A stretch of DNA of 39,863 bases from JAKQIM01 sp964633225 (GTDB lineage Bacteria; Chloroflexota; Anaerolineae; Anaerolineales; UBA4823): contig CAZWFQ010000032.1 in assembly GCA_964633225.1 (NCBI GenBank), positions 1 to 39,863 on the forward strand, read 5' to 3'. The translations under genes and the position numbers were made by a program. Every line of letters starts with the position of its first letter. Positions within the stretch are counted from its first letter, which is position 1. Shown piece by piece: positions 9,701 through 16,280 of this stretch. The notes under the pieces were generated by a model. That model was not told the origin of the DNA and made no database searches. It was given only the letters and a program-made list of their open reading frames with translations.

Positions 9701-9865
9701 GATGGTGGTGTAAAAATCATCACAGGCCTCAAGGAACTGAGCGACCGAGGCCCATACACTCACACTCAAGGCAAGCACCATGGTGAGCGCAAAGATGATT
9801 AGCGTAAAAAGGGCTGTTTTCCCTTTTGAACGGATTATGCTGCGAAGGCTGTTTCGAAAGATCAT
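6788..9865 (-). CDS. Large ABC exporter permease with two FtsX domains
   Basis: About 1025 residues. TM1 lies near residues 15-41, then a large extracytoplasmic MacB_PCD-like domain, then three helices (about 405-560). A second TM, a second periplasmic domain and three C-terminal helices follow, giving 4+4 membrane spans. This is the single-chain, LolC/E-like layout also seen in Gram-positive peptide-sensing or antimicrobial exporters. The ATG at 9865 is preferred over an in-frame TTG at 9877, because it overlaps the stop of a 24-codon upstream ORF. Base composition looks less G+C-rich than the his operon, which may indicate transfer. Confidence 0.85.
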   Translation of the reverse strand: MIFRNSLRSIIRSKGKTALFTLIIFALTMVLALSVSVWASVAQFLEACDDFYTTIGLVEYMGTIYPDDTAYDEAMNKALQSFDTTRMAEDTAVLSWEEPAISFGYVDGFWRTDSLMPGKMLSVLVVGNLSYDERNKAYSGIVMKSLYSLKSRDDTIIYIDEDFGVFEPEHYYLVFGEVYYGESPLLHLSKASYTNVIALVSGVEVPHMIDITADGTDGQYFVIPEDSPLVKAARTLSVTNNSVLVTGTGDLMSLLPFHQQELYIVEGRAFTSEEYAQGSRVAVISELMAKRVGVGLGDTIDLSVAVADHPGIYNSYWVDTGFSYHASFTVVGVMNTVMDKSWYVYVPRSVGVPSSQFPVGYTVGHTVVRNDEAAEFYVRVGSALEGRFHLTVYDQGYSTVAIPFQTILNVAKIVTAVCSLMELAVLILFGFLFVYRQRETSETMMMLGTGKLRVCGYFLYSSGLISLIATAAGAYAAYLLHDRIIALVARSAGNFALIDSRFSNGNLTISRILEFAPQLSWRLFLGVGVTVFVLAILACLAFTVGTFIHSRPSQKIPAGPKKEQRTSHLGGGSLKYAFLSILRGGNRSAVVPVLALSVVVFLGQLATTTLRYQEQLDAIYDGTIIQGYYTDVNGRQIGNLVLSANDVGNLYRSGQINSLFVSKNDAYYYLGISRFSDGLETGIGPFYVPSNYFRREALEEIILRGPDLIATNDIRTTPDFFYSAQIEMAFLDGYDESILRLPSGDDRVNSCILPTSLMAEKGIALGDTLRLAINDTFRSPEYEAEIFRHFDLLVVGSYEKQGAEDTIYAPLALFFDTGLIWDEGQAVEGAPSETFDSGYLITAEDISILQGIVFHSANFTLADSRDLVELKDYLSDYGYSQVKKVSSVRGFIVLKDAAFNNAIASTRQQIRYINLLYPCLYVLVGVIAIVVSYLLVISRKTEFATMRGLGATRIITFSSFFLEQGILCVLGTVIGLAAWWLIRGTPAEIHLLLTAGFLVCYFLGCSISILIMNHTQVLTILLDRD

Positions 9866-9936
9866 TCCCGTTCCCAATTCAATTCGAAGAGATCATCAAT
9901 ATGGTCTTCAATGCATGCCAGCCGCCCTCTGCGCAT
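9862..9936 (-). CDS. Possible 24-aa leader peptide or gene remnant coupled to the ABC permease
   Basis: A short frame starts at ATG 9936 and ends with a TGA that overlaps the permease ATG (ATGA). Its second half, IEDHIDDLFELNWERE, is acidic and protein-like. No good ribosome-binding site precedes it. It may be a leader peptide, or the surviving C-terminus of an upstream gene whose body was lost. Its 5' end lies inside the duplicated element described separately. No function can be assigned. Confidence 0.3.
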   Translation of the reverse strand: MRRGRLACIEDHIDDLFELNWERE

Positions 9937-9986
9937 GGACGATCAAAGAACCTTATGGGCTTCCCGGTATTTCAATGCCCTGTCCT
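9931..9986. repeat. Direct-repeat element, copy 1 of 2
   Basis: A 56-bp segment matched to 10102-10157 with 44 of 56 positions identical by hand alignment and no gaps. Nine of the 12 differences fall in one codon phase. A GGGC...GCCC stem core is conserved in both copies. Confidence 0.75.
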
Positions 9987-10045
9987 TTAGTTGGAATTAA
10001 ACATCATCGATATCGTACCTAAAGGTAGAGCGGGCTCAAGTTTTG

Positions 10046-10072
10046 ATTATAGCACGGGGCGCAAAGGATCAA
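10046..10072 (-). promoter_or_regulatory. Probable promoter of the ABC exporter operon
   Basis: On the minus strand there is a perfect TATAAT at 10051-10046, preceded by TGC (extended -10). A TTGATC -35-like box lies at 10072-10067 with a short 15-nt spacer. Transcription would start near 10039 and give a leader of about 170 nt containing copy 1 of the duplicated element. Confidence 0.5.
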
Positions 10073-10101
10073 ACTGAGAACAGCCGGGGGCGTTGGCACA
10101 A

Positions 10102-10157
10102 GTGCATGAATGATCAAAAAACCTTACGGGCTCCCCGGCACATCCATGCCCTGCCCC
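10102..10157. repeat. Direct-repeat element, copy 2 of 2
   Basis: Second copy of the 56-bp element, offset 171 bp from copy 1. This copy can form a longer hairpin: AAAACCTT and AAGGTTTT flank the GGGC/GCCC core. A 26-codon frame (10110-10190) crosses it in the plus direction. Confidence 0.7.
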
Positions 10158-10212
10158 AAGGTTTTCTTAAAGCCGGACAGCGGCAGTTAAAACTACGCCA
10201 ACAAGAGCACAA

Positions 10213-10253
10213 AGTCGGCATTCGCCGACTGGTCTTAGCCTGCGAAGGAGGCT
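10213..10253. repeat. REP-like double hairpin
   Basis: Two adjacent perfect hairpins: AGTCGGC-ATTC-GCCGACT (10213-10230) and AGCCT-GCGAAGG-AGGCT (10237-10253). The core TGCGAAGG followed by a short GGCTTT tail resembles dispersed REP-type elements I recall from cyanobacterial and Chloroflexota genomes. The assignment is by resemblance only. Confidence 0.45.
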
Positions 10254-10344
10254 TTATGTCCCGGCTACTGCGAATTTATTTGCCCGAATACGACTCTAAG
10301 AAAGGCGCTCCATCTCCAGCTGCCACGCATTGAGCGATTAACAG

Positions 10345-10350
10345 TATAAT
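10345..10350 (+). promoter_or_regulatory. -10 box upstream of the M20 peptidase
   Basis: A perfect TATAAT lies 38 nt before the ATG at 10388. No good -35 hexamer is present at 16-18 nt spacing. No Shine-Dalgarno sequence is visible between it and the start codon. Confidence 0.4.
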
Positions 10351-10387
10351 GGGAACACCCCACCCTATCATCAACGTGTAAACTCTG

Positions 10388-11704
10388 ATGCCCATTCCCA
10401 TTCCATCCCCAATCGAAGTTCTGCAGCGTCTGATCCAATTCAATACCACCAATCCCCCGGGCAATGAGCAGGCGTGTATTACGTACATTCGCGATCTGCT
10501 GGCTGGGGTTGGCATCGAAAGCCAGTTGTTGGCCCTCACGCCTGAGAGGCCCAATCTTGTGGCGCGGCTGAAAGGAACTGGCAGCGCGCCTCCCTTGATG
10601 CTGTATGGGCATATCGATGTAGTGACCACAGCCGGGCAAACCTGGCTGCACCCGCCCTTTGGCGGCGAAATCGTGGATGGCTGGATTTGGGGGCGCGGGG
10701 CTCTCGATATGAAGGGCCCGCTGACCGTGCTGCTCTACCCGCTGCTCATGGCAAAAGCCCAAGGGGTCAGCCTGCCGGGGGATGTGATCTTCTCAGCCAT
10801 GGTGGATGAAGAGGTGGACGGCAAGTTCGGAGCCCAATTCTTGGTCAACCAACACCCCGAACAGTTCCAGGGCCTGCAATATGCCCTGAGTGAATTTGGC
10901 GGCTTTAACATGGCCATGGCCGGGCAGCGCCTGTACCCAATCCAGATCTCTGAAAAGCAGGTCTGCGCCCTGAAAGCCACCTTCATCGGGCGGGGCGGGC
11001 ACGGCTCGATGCCAGTGCACGGCCAGGCCATGGCGCGGCTGGGGAGCGCCCTGCAGCGCCTGGACCAATCGGCCTTGCCAGTGCACATCAGCCCGCCAGT
11101 GCGCTTGATGATCGGCCAGATGGCGGCAGCCCTGCCGGGGCCAACTGGGCTGGTGCTGCGTGGGCTGCTTAACCCTACCCTGGCAGGCCCCCTGCTGAGC
11201 CTGCTAGGCTCGCGCGGTGCGCTGCTCAACCCGCTGCTGCGCAACACCGCCAGCCCCACTATGCTGGCAGCCAGCGACAAGCTCAACGTCATCCCATCAG
11301 AGGTTCAGCTGGGTATCGATGGTCGCCTGGTGCCCGGGGGCAAGCCAGAACAGCTCATCGCCGAGCTGGGAGCGCTGCTGGGGGCAGAGGTGAAGCTGGA
11401 AGTGGCACGTTACGATCCCGGCCCGGCTGCGCCAGAGATGGGCCTGTTTGACCGCCTGGGCCAAACCCTGCGCGATCTAGACCCACAAGCCCGCCCGGTG
11501 CCCTACGTGGGCGCCGGGGTCACCGATGCCCGTTATTTCTCACGCCTGGGCATCCAGACTTATGGCTTTACCCCCCTGCGCCTGCCAGATGATTTGAGCA
11601 TGGCAGGCCTGATCCACGCCGCAGATGAACGGCTGCCGGTGGATGCACTGGATTTTGGGGTGCAGGCCGTCTATCGACTGCTGACAACATTCAGCCAACC
11701 TTAA
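10388..11704 (+). CDS. M20/M25/M40 family metallo-hydrolase (peptidase or deacylase)
   Basis: A 438-residue member of the ArgE/DapE/carboxypeptidase G2 family of two-zinc amidohydrolases. Metal ligands and catalytic residues are visible: YGHIDVV (H75, D77), RGALDMKG (D107), DEEVDG (E141/E142), and a C-terminal LIHAADE histidine. A dimerisation or lid domain starts around residue 200 (GRGGHGSMP). There is no signal peptide, so it should act in the cytoplasm. It sits 11 nt before a YfcC-type permease. That suggests uptake and hydrolysis of a peptide or N-acyl amino acid, but the substrate is unknown. Confidence 0.9.
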   Translation: MPIPIPSPIEVLQRLIQFNTTNPPGNEQACITYIRDLLAGVGIESQLLALTPERPNLVARLKGTGSAPPLMLYGHIDVVTTAGQTWLHPPFGGEIVDGWIWGRGALDMKGPLTVLLYPLLMAKAQGVSLPGDVIFSAMVDEEVDGKFGAQFLVNQHPEQFQGLQYALSEFGGFNMAMAGQRLYPIQISEKQVCALKATFIGRGGHGSMPVHGQAMARLGSALQRLDQSALPVHISPPVRLMIGQMAAALPGPTGLVLRGLLNPTLAGPLLSLLGSRGALLNPLLRNTASPTMLAASDKLNVIPSEVQLGIDGRLVPGGKPEQLIAELGALLGAEVKLEVARYDPGPAAPEMGLFDRLGQTLRDLDPQARPVPYVGAGVTDARYFSRLGIQTYGFTPLRLPDDLSMAGLIHAADERLPVDALDFGVQAVYRLLTTFSQP

Positions 11705-11715
11705 CAAGGAGCCTC

Positions 11716-13170
11716 ATGTCAAAGACACAAACTTCGGGAATTCGGATCAGCCGCAAAGCATTTATCCAGGCCGTGCTGGTGATTTTTGCATTGATGATCG
11801 TGGCCGGGGTGTTGACGCAAGTGGTGCCAGCCGGGCAGTATGCCCGCCTGGAGCAAGATGGCCGCGAAGTGATCGACGCCACTTCCTTTGGATATGTCGA
11901 ACAGCCCGACTATCCGGTATGGCGCTGGTTCACCGCACCCTTTGAGGTGCTGTTTGCCGAAGGCAATGTGACCGTCATCGGCATCATCCTGTTCATTGTT
12001 TTGGTGGGGATTGCCTTCTCAGTCATGGATCAGAGCGGCATCCTCAAATTGGCCGTGGGGGCCATCATCCAGGCGGCGGGCGGGCGCAAGTACACCCTGC
12101 TGTTGGTAATCACATTTTGCTTTATGGCACTGGGCGGCTTCTTTGGCATTTTTGAAGAAGTTATTCCCCTCGTGCCGATCGTGATCGCATTGTCTTATTC
12201 GTTGGGTTGGGATTCGCTCACCGGGCTGGGCATGTCAGTCTTGGCGACCAACGTTGGGTTTTCGATGGCTATCTTCAACCCATTTACAATCGGGATCGCC
12301 CACCGGCTGGCTGGGCTGCCGCTCTTCTCGGGAGGCGGCCTGCGATTGATCTGGTTCTTTATCGTCTATGCCATCCTGGCTGTATTTTTAAGCCGCCATG
12401 CCCGGCGCGTCGAACGCCGCCCTGAGGCTTCGCCCGTCTTCAACGAAGACCAGGCCGAGCGCCAACGCCGCGGCACGTTTACGCTGGACGAAGAACGCCT
12501 GCGCGATCCACGTTTCCGCCGCGCTGGGATCTTCCTGGCAGTGTTTTTCGTATTGATCCTGGCGGTATTGGTAGCCTCGCCATTTGTGCCCTTGCTCAGC
12601 GACCTGGCCCTGCCCCTGACCGGCCTGCTGTTCATCATCGGCGGGATCGGCTCTGCCCTGATGGCAGGCGCCGGGAAGAATGCCTGGCGGGCAGCCTGGG
12701 ACGGCTTCTTGGGCATTGCCCCAGCTATCATCCTGCTGCTAATGGCCGCCAGTGTGAAGCATATTGTGGCTTCAGGCGGCATCCTGGATACCATCCTGCA
12801 CTGGGCATCGACCATCTTTGAAGGCACCAGCCCGCTGAGCGCCGCCCTGCTGATCTACGGCCTGACGCTGGTATTAGAGCTGTTCATCACATCCGGCTCG
12901 GCCAAGGCCCTGCTGGTCATCCCTATCCTGATGCCCCTGGCCGACCTGGTGAACGTGAACCGGCAGATTGCCGTCAGTGCCTACTGCTTTGGCGATGGAT
13001 TCTCAAACCTGGCATACCCCACCAACGCTGCCCTGCTGATCACGCTCAGCCTGACCGTGGTGCCCTATATCAAGTGGCTGAAGTGGCTGTTGAAGTTGTG
13101 GTTTTGGGTTTTCCTGGCTACGCTGGCTTTCCTGGTGGTGGCTGTAGGCATCAACTACGGACCCTTCTAG
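11716..13170 (+). CDS. YfcC/DcuC-family membrane transporter
   Basis: A 484-residue polytopic protein with about 11-12 hydrophobic segments, matching the C4-dicarboxylate carrier-like YfcC family. Typical features are the N-terminal VVPAGQY after TM1, GGFFGIFEEVIPLVPI, NVGFSMAIFNPFTIGIA and a C-terminal ITSGSAKALLVIPILMPL motif. Relatives near M20 peptidases are generally predicted to import peptides, arginine or related amino compounds. AAGGAG precedes the ATG, and the gene is 11 nt after the peptidase, so they are probably cotranscribed. Confidence 0.88.
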   Translation: MSKTQTSGIRISRKAFIQAVLVIFALMIVAGVLTQVVPAGQYARLEQDGREVIDATSFGYVEQPDYPVWRWFTAPFEVLFAEGNVTVIGIILFIVLVGIAFSVMDQSGILKLAVGAIIQAAGGRKYTLLLVITFCFMALGGFFGIFEEVIPLVPIVIALSYSLGWDSLTGLGMSVLATNVGFSMAIFNPFTIGIAHRLAGLPLFSGGGLRLIWFFIVYAILAVFLSRHARRVERRPEASPVFNEDQAERQRRGTFTLDEERLRDPRFRRAGIFLAVFFVLILAVLVASPFVPLLSDLALPLTGLLFIIGGIGSALMAGAGKNAWRAAWDGFLGIAPAIILLLMAASVKHIVASGGILDTILHWASTIFEGTSPLSAALLIYGLTLVLELFITSGSAKALLVIPILMPLADLVNVNRQIAVSAYCFGDGFSNLAYPTNAALLITLSLTVVPYIKWLKWLLKLWFWVFLATLAFLVVAVGINYGPF

Positions 13171-13179
13171 GGCGCGTTC

Positions 13180-13230
13180 ATATTCGGCATGGCGAATGTA
13201 ATGGTATAATACATTCACCATGCCGAATAT
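13180..13230 (+). promoter_or_regulatory. Palindromic ArsR operator with embedded promoter
   Basis: ATATTCGGCATGG (13180-13192) is perfectly inverted in CCATGCCGAATAT (13218-13230). Inside them GAATGT (13194-13199) is inverted in ACATTC (13211-13216). The 11-nt loop carries TATAAT (13205-13210). The right arm covers the arsR ATG at 13220, so initiation near 13217 would give a nearly leaderless mRNA. A repressor here would cover both -10 and start codon. Confidence 0.8.
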
Positions 13231-13630
13231 AACCCCCCAACCTGCCATCATCCCAATCAGTACTCTCTTCCAGGTGCTCAGCGTTGCGCCGCGCCTGGAG
13301 ATCTTGTTGGCCATCGGCGAGGCAGAAGCCTGCGTCTGCCACCTCGAAGCCCTGCTGGGCTACCGCCAGGCCTTTATTTCGCAGCACCTGATGGCCCTGC
13401 GCGAAGTCAACCTGCTCGAGACCCGCCGTGATGGACGCTTCATTTACTATCGCCTGGCAGACCGGCGCATCTTGGACGTGATGGTCCAGGCAGGTGATGT
13501 GATCGGGCAGTCGATCGCTGTACAGTCCACACCCATCGCCGCCTGCGAATGCCCCAACTGCGCCGCCGCCAGGGCTGCAACCCCTTGTCCTGGCATCTCA
13601 AAGCAAATCGAATCGGAGCCAACTGTATGA
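13220..13630 (+). CDS. arsR: ArsR/SmtB-family metalloregulator
   Basis: A 136-residue winged-helix repressor. The As(III)-type CxC sits in EACVCHLE (C38, C40) at the start of the DNA-binding region, matching the ELCVCDL site of classical ArsR. The recognition helix SQHLMALREVNLLETRRDGRFIYYRL follows. The C-terminus adds a CxCxxC cluster (C109, C111, C114) and C123, a possible second metal site. The ATG lies inside its own palindromic operator and has no Shine-Dalgarno sequence, implying autorepression and leaderless translation. The stop overlaps the next gene (ATGA at 13627-13630). Confidence 0.92.
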   Translation: MPNITPQPAIIPISTLFQVLSVAPRLEILLAIGEAEACVCHLEALLGYRQAFISQHLMALREVNLLETRRDGRFIYYRLADRRILDVMVQAGDVIGQSIAVQSTPIAACECPNCAAARAATPCPGISKQIESEPTV

Positions 13631-15108
13631 ACTGGATCGATTTCATTCTAAACCTGGTGCAAGGCGGGCTGGGAAACCTGGCAGCTTACCTGGCCGCGCA
13701 TGTCTTGCTGTGCCTGGTGCCAGCTTTCTACATCGCCGGCGCCATGACAGCCCTCATCCCCAAAGAGTCGGTCACGCGCTTCTTGGGGCGCAGCACGCCC
13801 AAGTACATCTCTTATCCTGCCGCCGCGCTGGCGGGGTCGGTGCTGGCAGTATGCTCCTGCACCATTGTGCCGCTCTTTGCCGGCATCTACAAAAAAGGCG
13901 CCGGTTTGGGCCCGGCAATCACCTTCTTGTTCTTTGCGCCCGCAGCCAACATCCTGGCATTGGTTTACACCGGCGGCGTGATCGGCCCCGACCTGGCTTT
14001 TGCGCGCTTGCTGCTATCTCTGGTCTTTGGCATTGGCATTGGCCTGATCATGGCCCTGATCTTCAGCCGCTCAGACCTGGCCCACGACCAGGCCACCGAC
14101 CAGGTATTTGCCGGGCAGGCCAAAAAGGGCATGCGCCGCGCCGCCCTGCTCTTCTTACTGATCCTGGTGGCGCTGCTGCTCTCTGGCACGCTCAAGATCG
14201 GGCTATTGACGGATTCCTATGCGCAATTCACCCTACCCATCCCGGGTGTAGATACTTTCCAGGATTTCCTGTATAACCTGGTTCCCTATGACCCTGCCAA
14301 AGGCGAAGAGGGCGTGACCGCCCAGGGTGCACTCTTGATTGGGATGCTGGTGCTGATCGGCATCAGCTCTTGGAAAGGGATCGAACACATTCACGAAGGC
14401 TTCAATCGCTGGACCTGGGTGGCCCTGGGATTGGTTGGGCTGACCCTGGCAGTTGCTGCGCTGGGAATGAAGCCCCACGCTGGCGGGTTAGATATCCTCT
14501 TCACAGGCAAGTTCTTTGGCGTACTGCTGGCGCTGGCACTGTTAGGCTGGCTGCTGCGGGTGCACTTAAGTGAGGCAGAGCAGCGCGATTTCCTCTGGGA
14601 ATCGTGGAAATTCGTCAAACAGATCTTCCCACTGTTGATCGTGGGCGTATTCAGCGTGGGCGTGATCCGCGAGCTCATCCAGCCCGAATGGATCGAGGCC
14701 CTGGCAGGAAACAATACCCTTTGGGGCAACCTGGCAGGGGTGGTCTTTGGGGTATTCATGTACTTTCCCACCCTGGTGGAAGTGCCCATTGCCAAGATGT
14801 TCCTCAGCCTGGGCATGCACCGCGGCCCCCTGCTGGCTTACCTGATGGCTGATCCAGAACTCAGCCTGCAAAGCATCCTGATTACTGCCACCATCATCGG
14901 GCGGCTCAAAGCCTGGGTGTATGTGTTTTGGGTGGCGTTGTTCAGCACCCTGGCCGGGTTGATCTACGGGTCCTGGGTAGACGGCGCCAGCATCGGCATC
15001 ATTGTACTCTACCTGGCAGCCTTCCTGGCCGCCCTGGCGGGTGTGTTATGGTGGGTCAACCGGCGGAATCAGGCCCGCATGAACACCACCCAAGAAATAT
15101 CCAAATAA
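13627..15108 (+). CDS. arsP: ArsP/DUF318-type permease
   Basis: A 493-residue multi-spanning permease of the ArsP_1 (PF03773) type. It has the hallmark VCSCTIVPLFAGIYKKGAGLGPA (C76 and C78) and FFAPAANILAL. A related second half contains FPTLVEVPIAKMF. Known ArsP proteins export trivalent organoarsenicals, while other family members move different metals. I chose the ATG at 13627, overlapping the arsR stop, over an upstream in-frame start inside arsR. It forms an operon with the redox protein and acr3-like gene. The exact substrate is inferred from context. Confidence 0.85.
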   Translation: MNWIDFILNLVQGGLGNLAAYLAAHVLLCLVPAFYIAGAMTALIPKESVTRFLGRSTPKYISYPAAALAGSVLAVCSCTIVPLFAGIYKKGAGLGPAITFLFFAPAANILALVYTGGVIGPDLAFARLLLSLVFGIGIGLIMALIFSRSDLAHDQATDQVFAGQAKKGMRRAALLFLLILVALLLSGTLKIGLLTDSYAQFTLPIPGVDTFQDFLYNLVPYDPAKGEEGVTAQGALLIGMLVLIGISSWKGIEHIHEGFNRWTWVALGLVGLTLAVAALGMKPHAGGLDILFTGKFFGVLLALALLGWLLRVHLSEAEQRDFLWESWKFVKQIFPLLIVGVFSVGVIRELIQPEWIEALAGNNTLWGNLAGVVFGVFMYFPTLVEVPIAKMFLSLGMHRGPLLAYLMADPELSLQSILITATIIGRLKAWVYVFWVALFSTLAGLIYGSWVDGASIGIIVLYLAAFLAALAGVLWWVNRRNQARMNTTQEISK

Positions 15109-15141
15109 CACCATTTCAAAATCAAATTTCTGGAGGTTCTT

Positions 15142-15396
15142 ATGCTTACCATCAAAGTTCTCGGTTCGGGCTGCGCCAATTGCAAGCGTGTGGAACAGAT
15201 TGCCCGCAAAGCAGTGGCCGACCTGGCAGTGGATGCCGAAGTGGTCAAGGTCACCGATTACAACCAGATCATGGAATATAACATTCTATCCACCCCCGGA
15301 TTGGTGGTGAATGAAAAAGTGGTCTGCTCGGGGCGCATCCCCACCCCCGCCGAAGTGACCACCTGGCTGGCCGATGCCTTGACCGCTGAAGCATGA
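15142..15396 (+). CDS. Small thioredoxin-like redox-active disulfide protein
   Basis: An 84-residue thioredoxin fold of the redox-active disulfide protein 2 type. The active site is GCANCKR (C11, C14) and the cis-proline is in STPGLVV. There is no signal peptide. Such proteins often accompany DUF318 permeases and arsenic genes and may reduce or hand over metalloid thiolates. GGAGG precedes the ATG, and its TGA overlaps the acr3-like start (ATGA at 15393-15396). Confidence 0.88.
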   Translation: MLTIKVLGSGCANCKRVEQIARKAVADLAVDAEVVKVTDYNQIMEYNILSTPGLVVNEKVVCSGRIPTPAEVTTWLADALTAEA

Positions 15397-16280
15397 TCCG
15401 GGTCAAGATCCTCAGCTATAAAAGCCCTCAACGGTACGCCGTCAACCCAAACAAAAAGGTGCTGACGCTGTCGCTGATCCAGAACTGGGTCATCGGCCCG
15501 CTGTTGATGTTTGCGCTGGCGATCATCTTCTTGCGCGGCTATCCCGAATACATGGCCGGGTTGATCATGATCGGCCTGGCGCGCTGCATTGCCATGGTGA
15601 TCGTGTGGAACGAGCTGGCCCACGGCGATACCGAATACGCCACCGGGCTGGTGGCCTTCAACAGCATCTTCCAGGTGTTATTCTACAGCGTGTATGCCTG
15701 GGTGTTCATCACCGTGCTGCCCACCTGGTTCGGGCTGGCTGGGACAGCCGTACACATCACCATTGGTGAAATTGCCCAGAGCGTGTTCATCTACCTGGGC
15801 ATTCCTTTCATTGCTGGTTTCTTGACGCGCTTTGTGTTGGTGCGGATGAAAGGCAAAGACTGGTATCACAAAGAATTTGTGCCCAAGATCAGCCCCCTGA
15901 CCCTGATCGCCCTGCTCTTCACCATTATCGTCATGTTCAGCCTGAAGGGCAACCTGATCGTGCAGATCCCCGGCGACGTGGTGCGCATTGCCATCCCGCT
16001 GTTGATCTATTTTGTGGTTATGTTCCTGGTCAGCTTTTGGATGGGGCATCGCCTGGGTGCCGATTATTCCAAGACCACAACCCTATCCTTCACTGCGGCC
16101 AGCAATAATTTCGAGTTGGCGATTGCCGTGGCGGTAGCAGTATTTGGCATTCACAGCGGAGCAGCATTTGCAGCCGTTATTGGACCCTTGGTAGAGGTGC
16201 CGGTCATGATCGGCCTGGTGAACGTGGCTTTCTGGCTGCAAAAACGCATGTTCAAGGAAACAGCCGCTACGTCTTCTTGA
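15393..16280 (+). CDS. acr3: ACR3-family arsenite efflux permease, N-terminally truncated
   Basis: The 295 residues match ACR3 from its third helix region onward: LTLSLIQNWVIGP near residue 24, the essential cysteine in GLARCIAMVIVWN (C65), AFNSIFQVLFYSVYA, and the glutamate in GPLVEVPVMI (E268). Full ACR3 proteins are about 340-400 residues with ten helices. The first 60 or so residues, including the first two helices, are missing. The space upstream is fully occupied by the intact thioredoxin-like gene, so the missing part is not in another frame nearby. It may be a deletion product with reduced or no function, or a short variant. The 3' end overlaps the convergent arsM by 14 nt. Confidence 0.85.
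   Translation: MIRVKILSYKSPQRYAVNPNKKVLTLSLIQNWVIGPLLMFALAIIFLRGYPEYMAGLIMIGLARCIAMVIVWNELAHGDTEYATGLVAFNSIFQVLFYSVYAWVFITVLPTWFGLAGTAVHITIGEIAQSVFIYLGIPFIAGFLTRFVLVRMKGKDWYHKEFVPKISPLTLIALLFTIIVMFSLKGNLIVQIPGDVVRIAIPLLIYFVVMFLVSFWMGHRLGADYSKTTTLSFTAASNNFELAIAVAVAVFGIHSGAAFAAVIGPLVEVPVMIGLVNVAFWLQKRMFKETAATSS

Larger units (their letters stand above)
9937..10387. other. Gene-free stretch between the ABC exporter and the M20 peptidase
   Basis: About 450 bp with no convincing gene. It holds most of one copy and all of the other copy of a duplicated element, a likely minus-strand promoter (10046-10072), a REP-like double hairpin (10213-10253) and a plus-strand -10 box (10345-10350). Short frames exist in it, but none is supported by a ribosome-binding site plus family similarity. 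Confidence 0.7.

Noticed and set aside
10110..10190. 26-codon ORF as a firm RiPP precursor gene
   Set aside because: There is no good ribosome-binding site, no maturase nearby, and the other copy lacks the same start. It is kept only as a finding about codon-phase divergence.
10256..10333. Short ORF starting ATGTCCCGG after the REP-like hairpins
   Set aside because: It starts inside the hairpin tail, has no recognisable features and would end just before the peptidase promoter.
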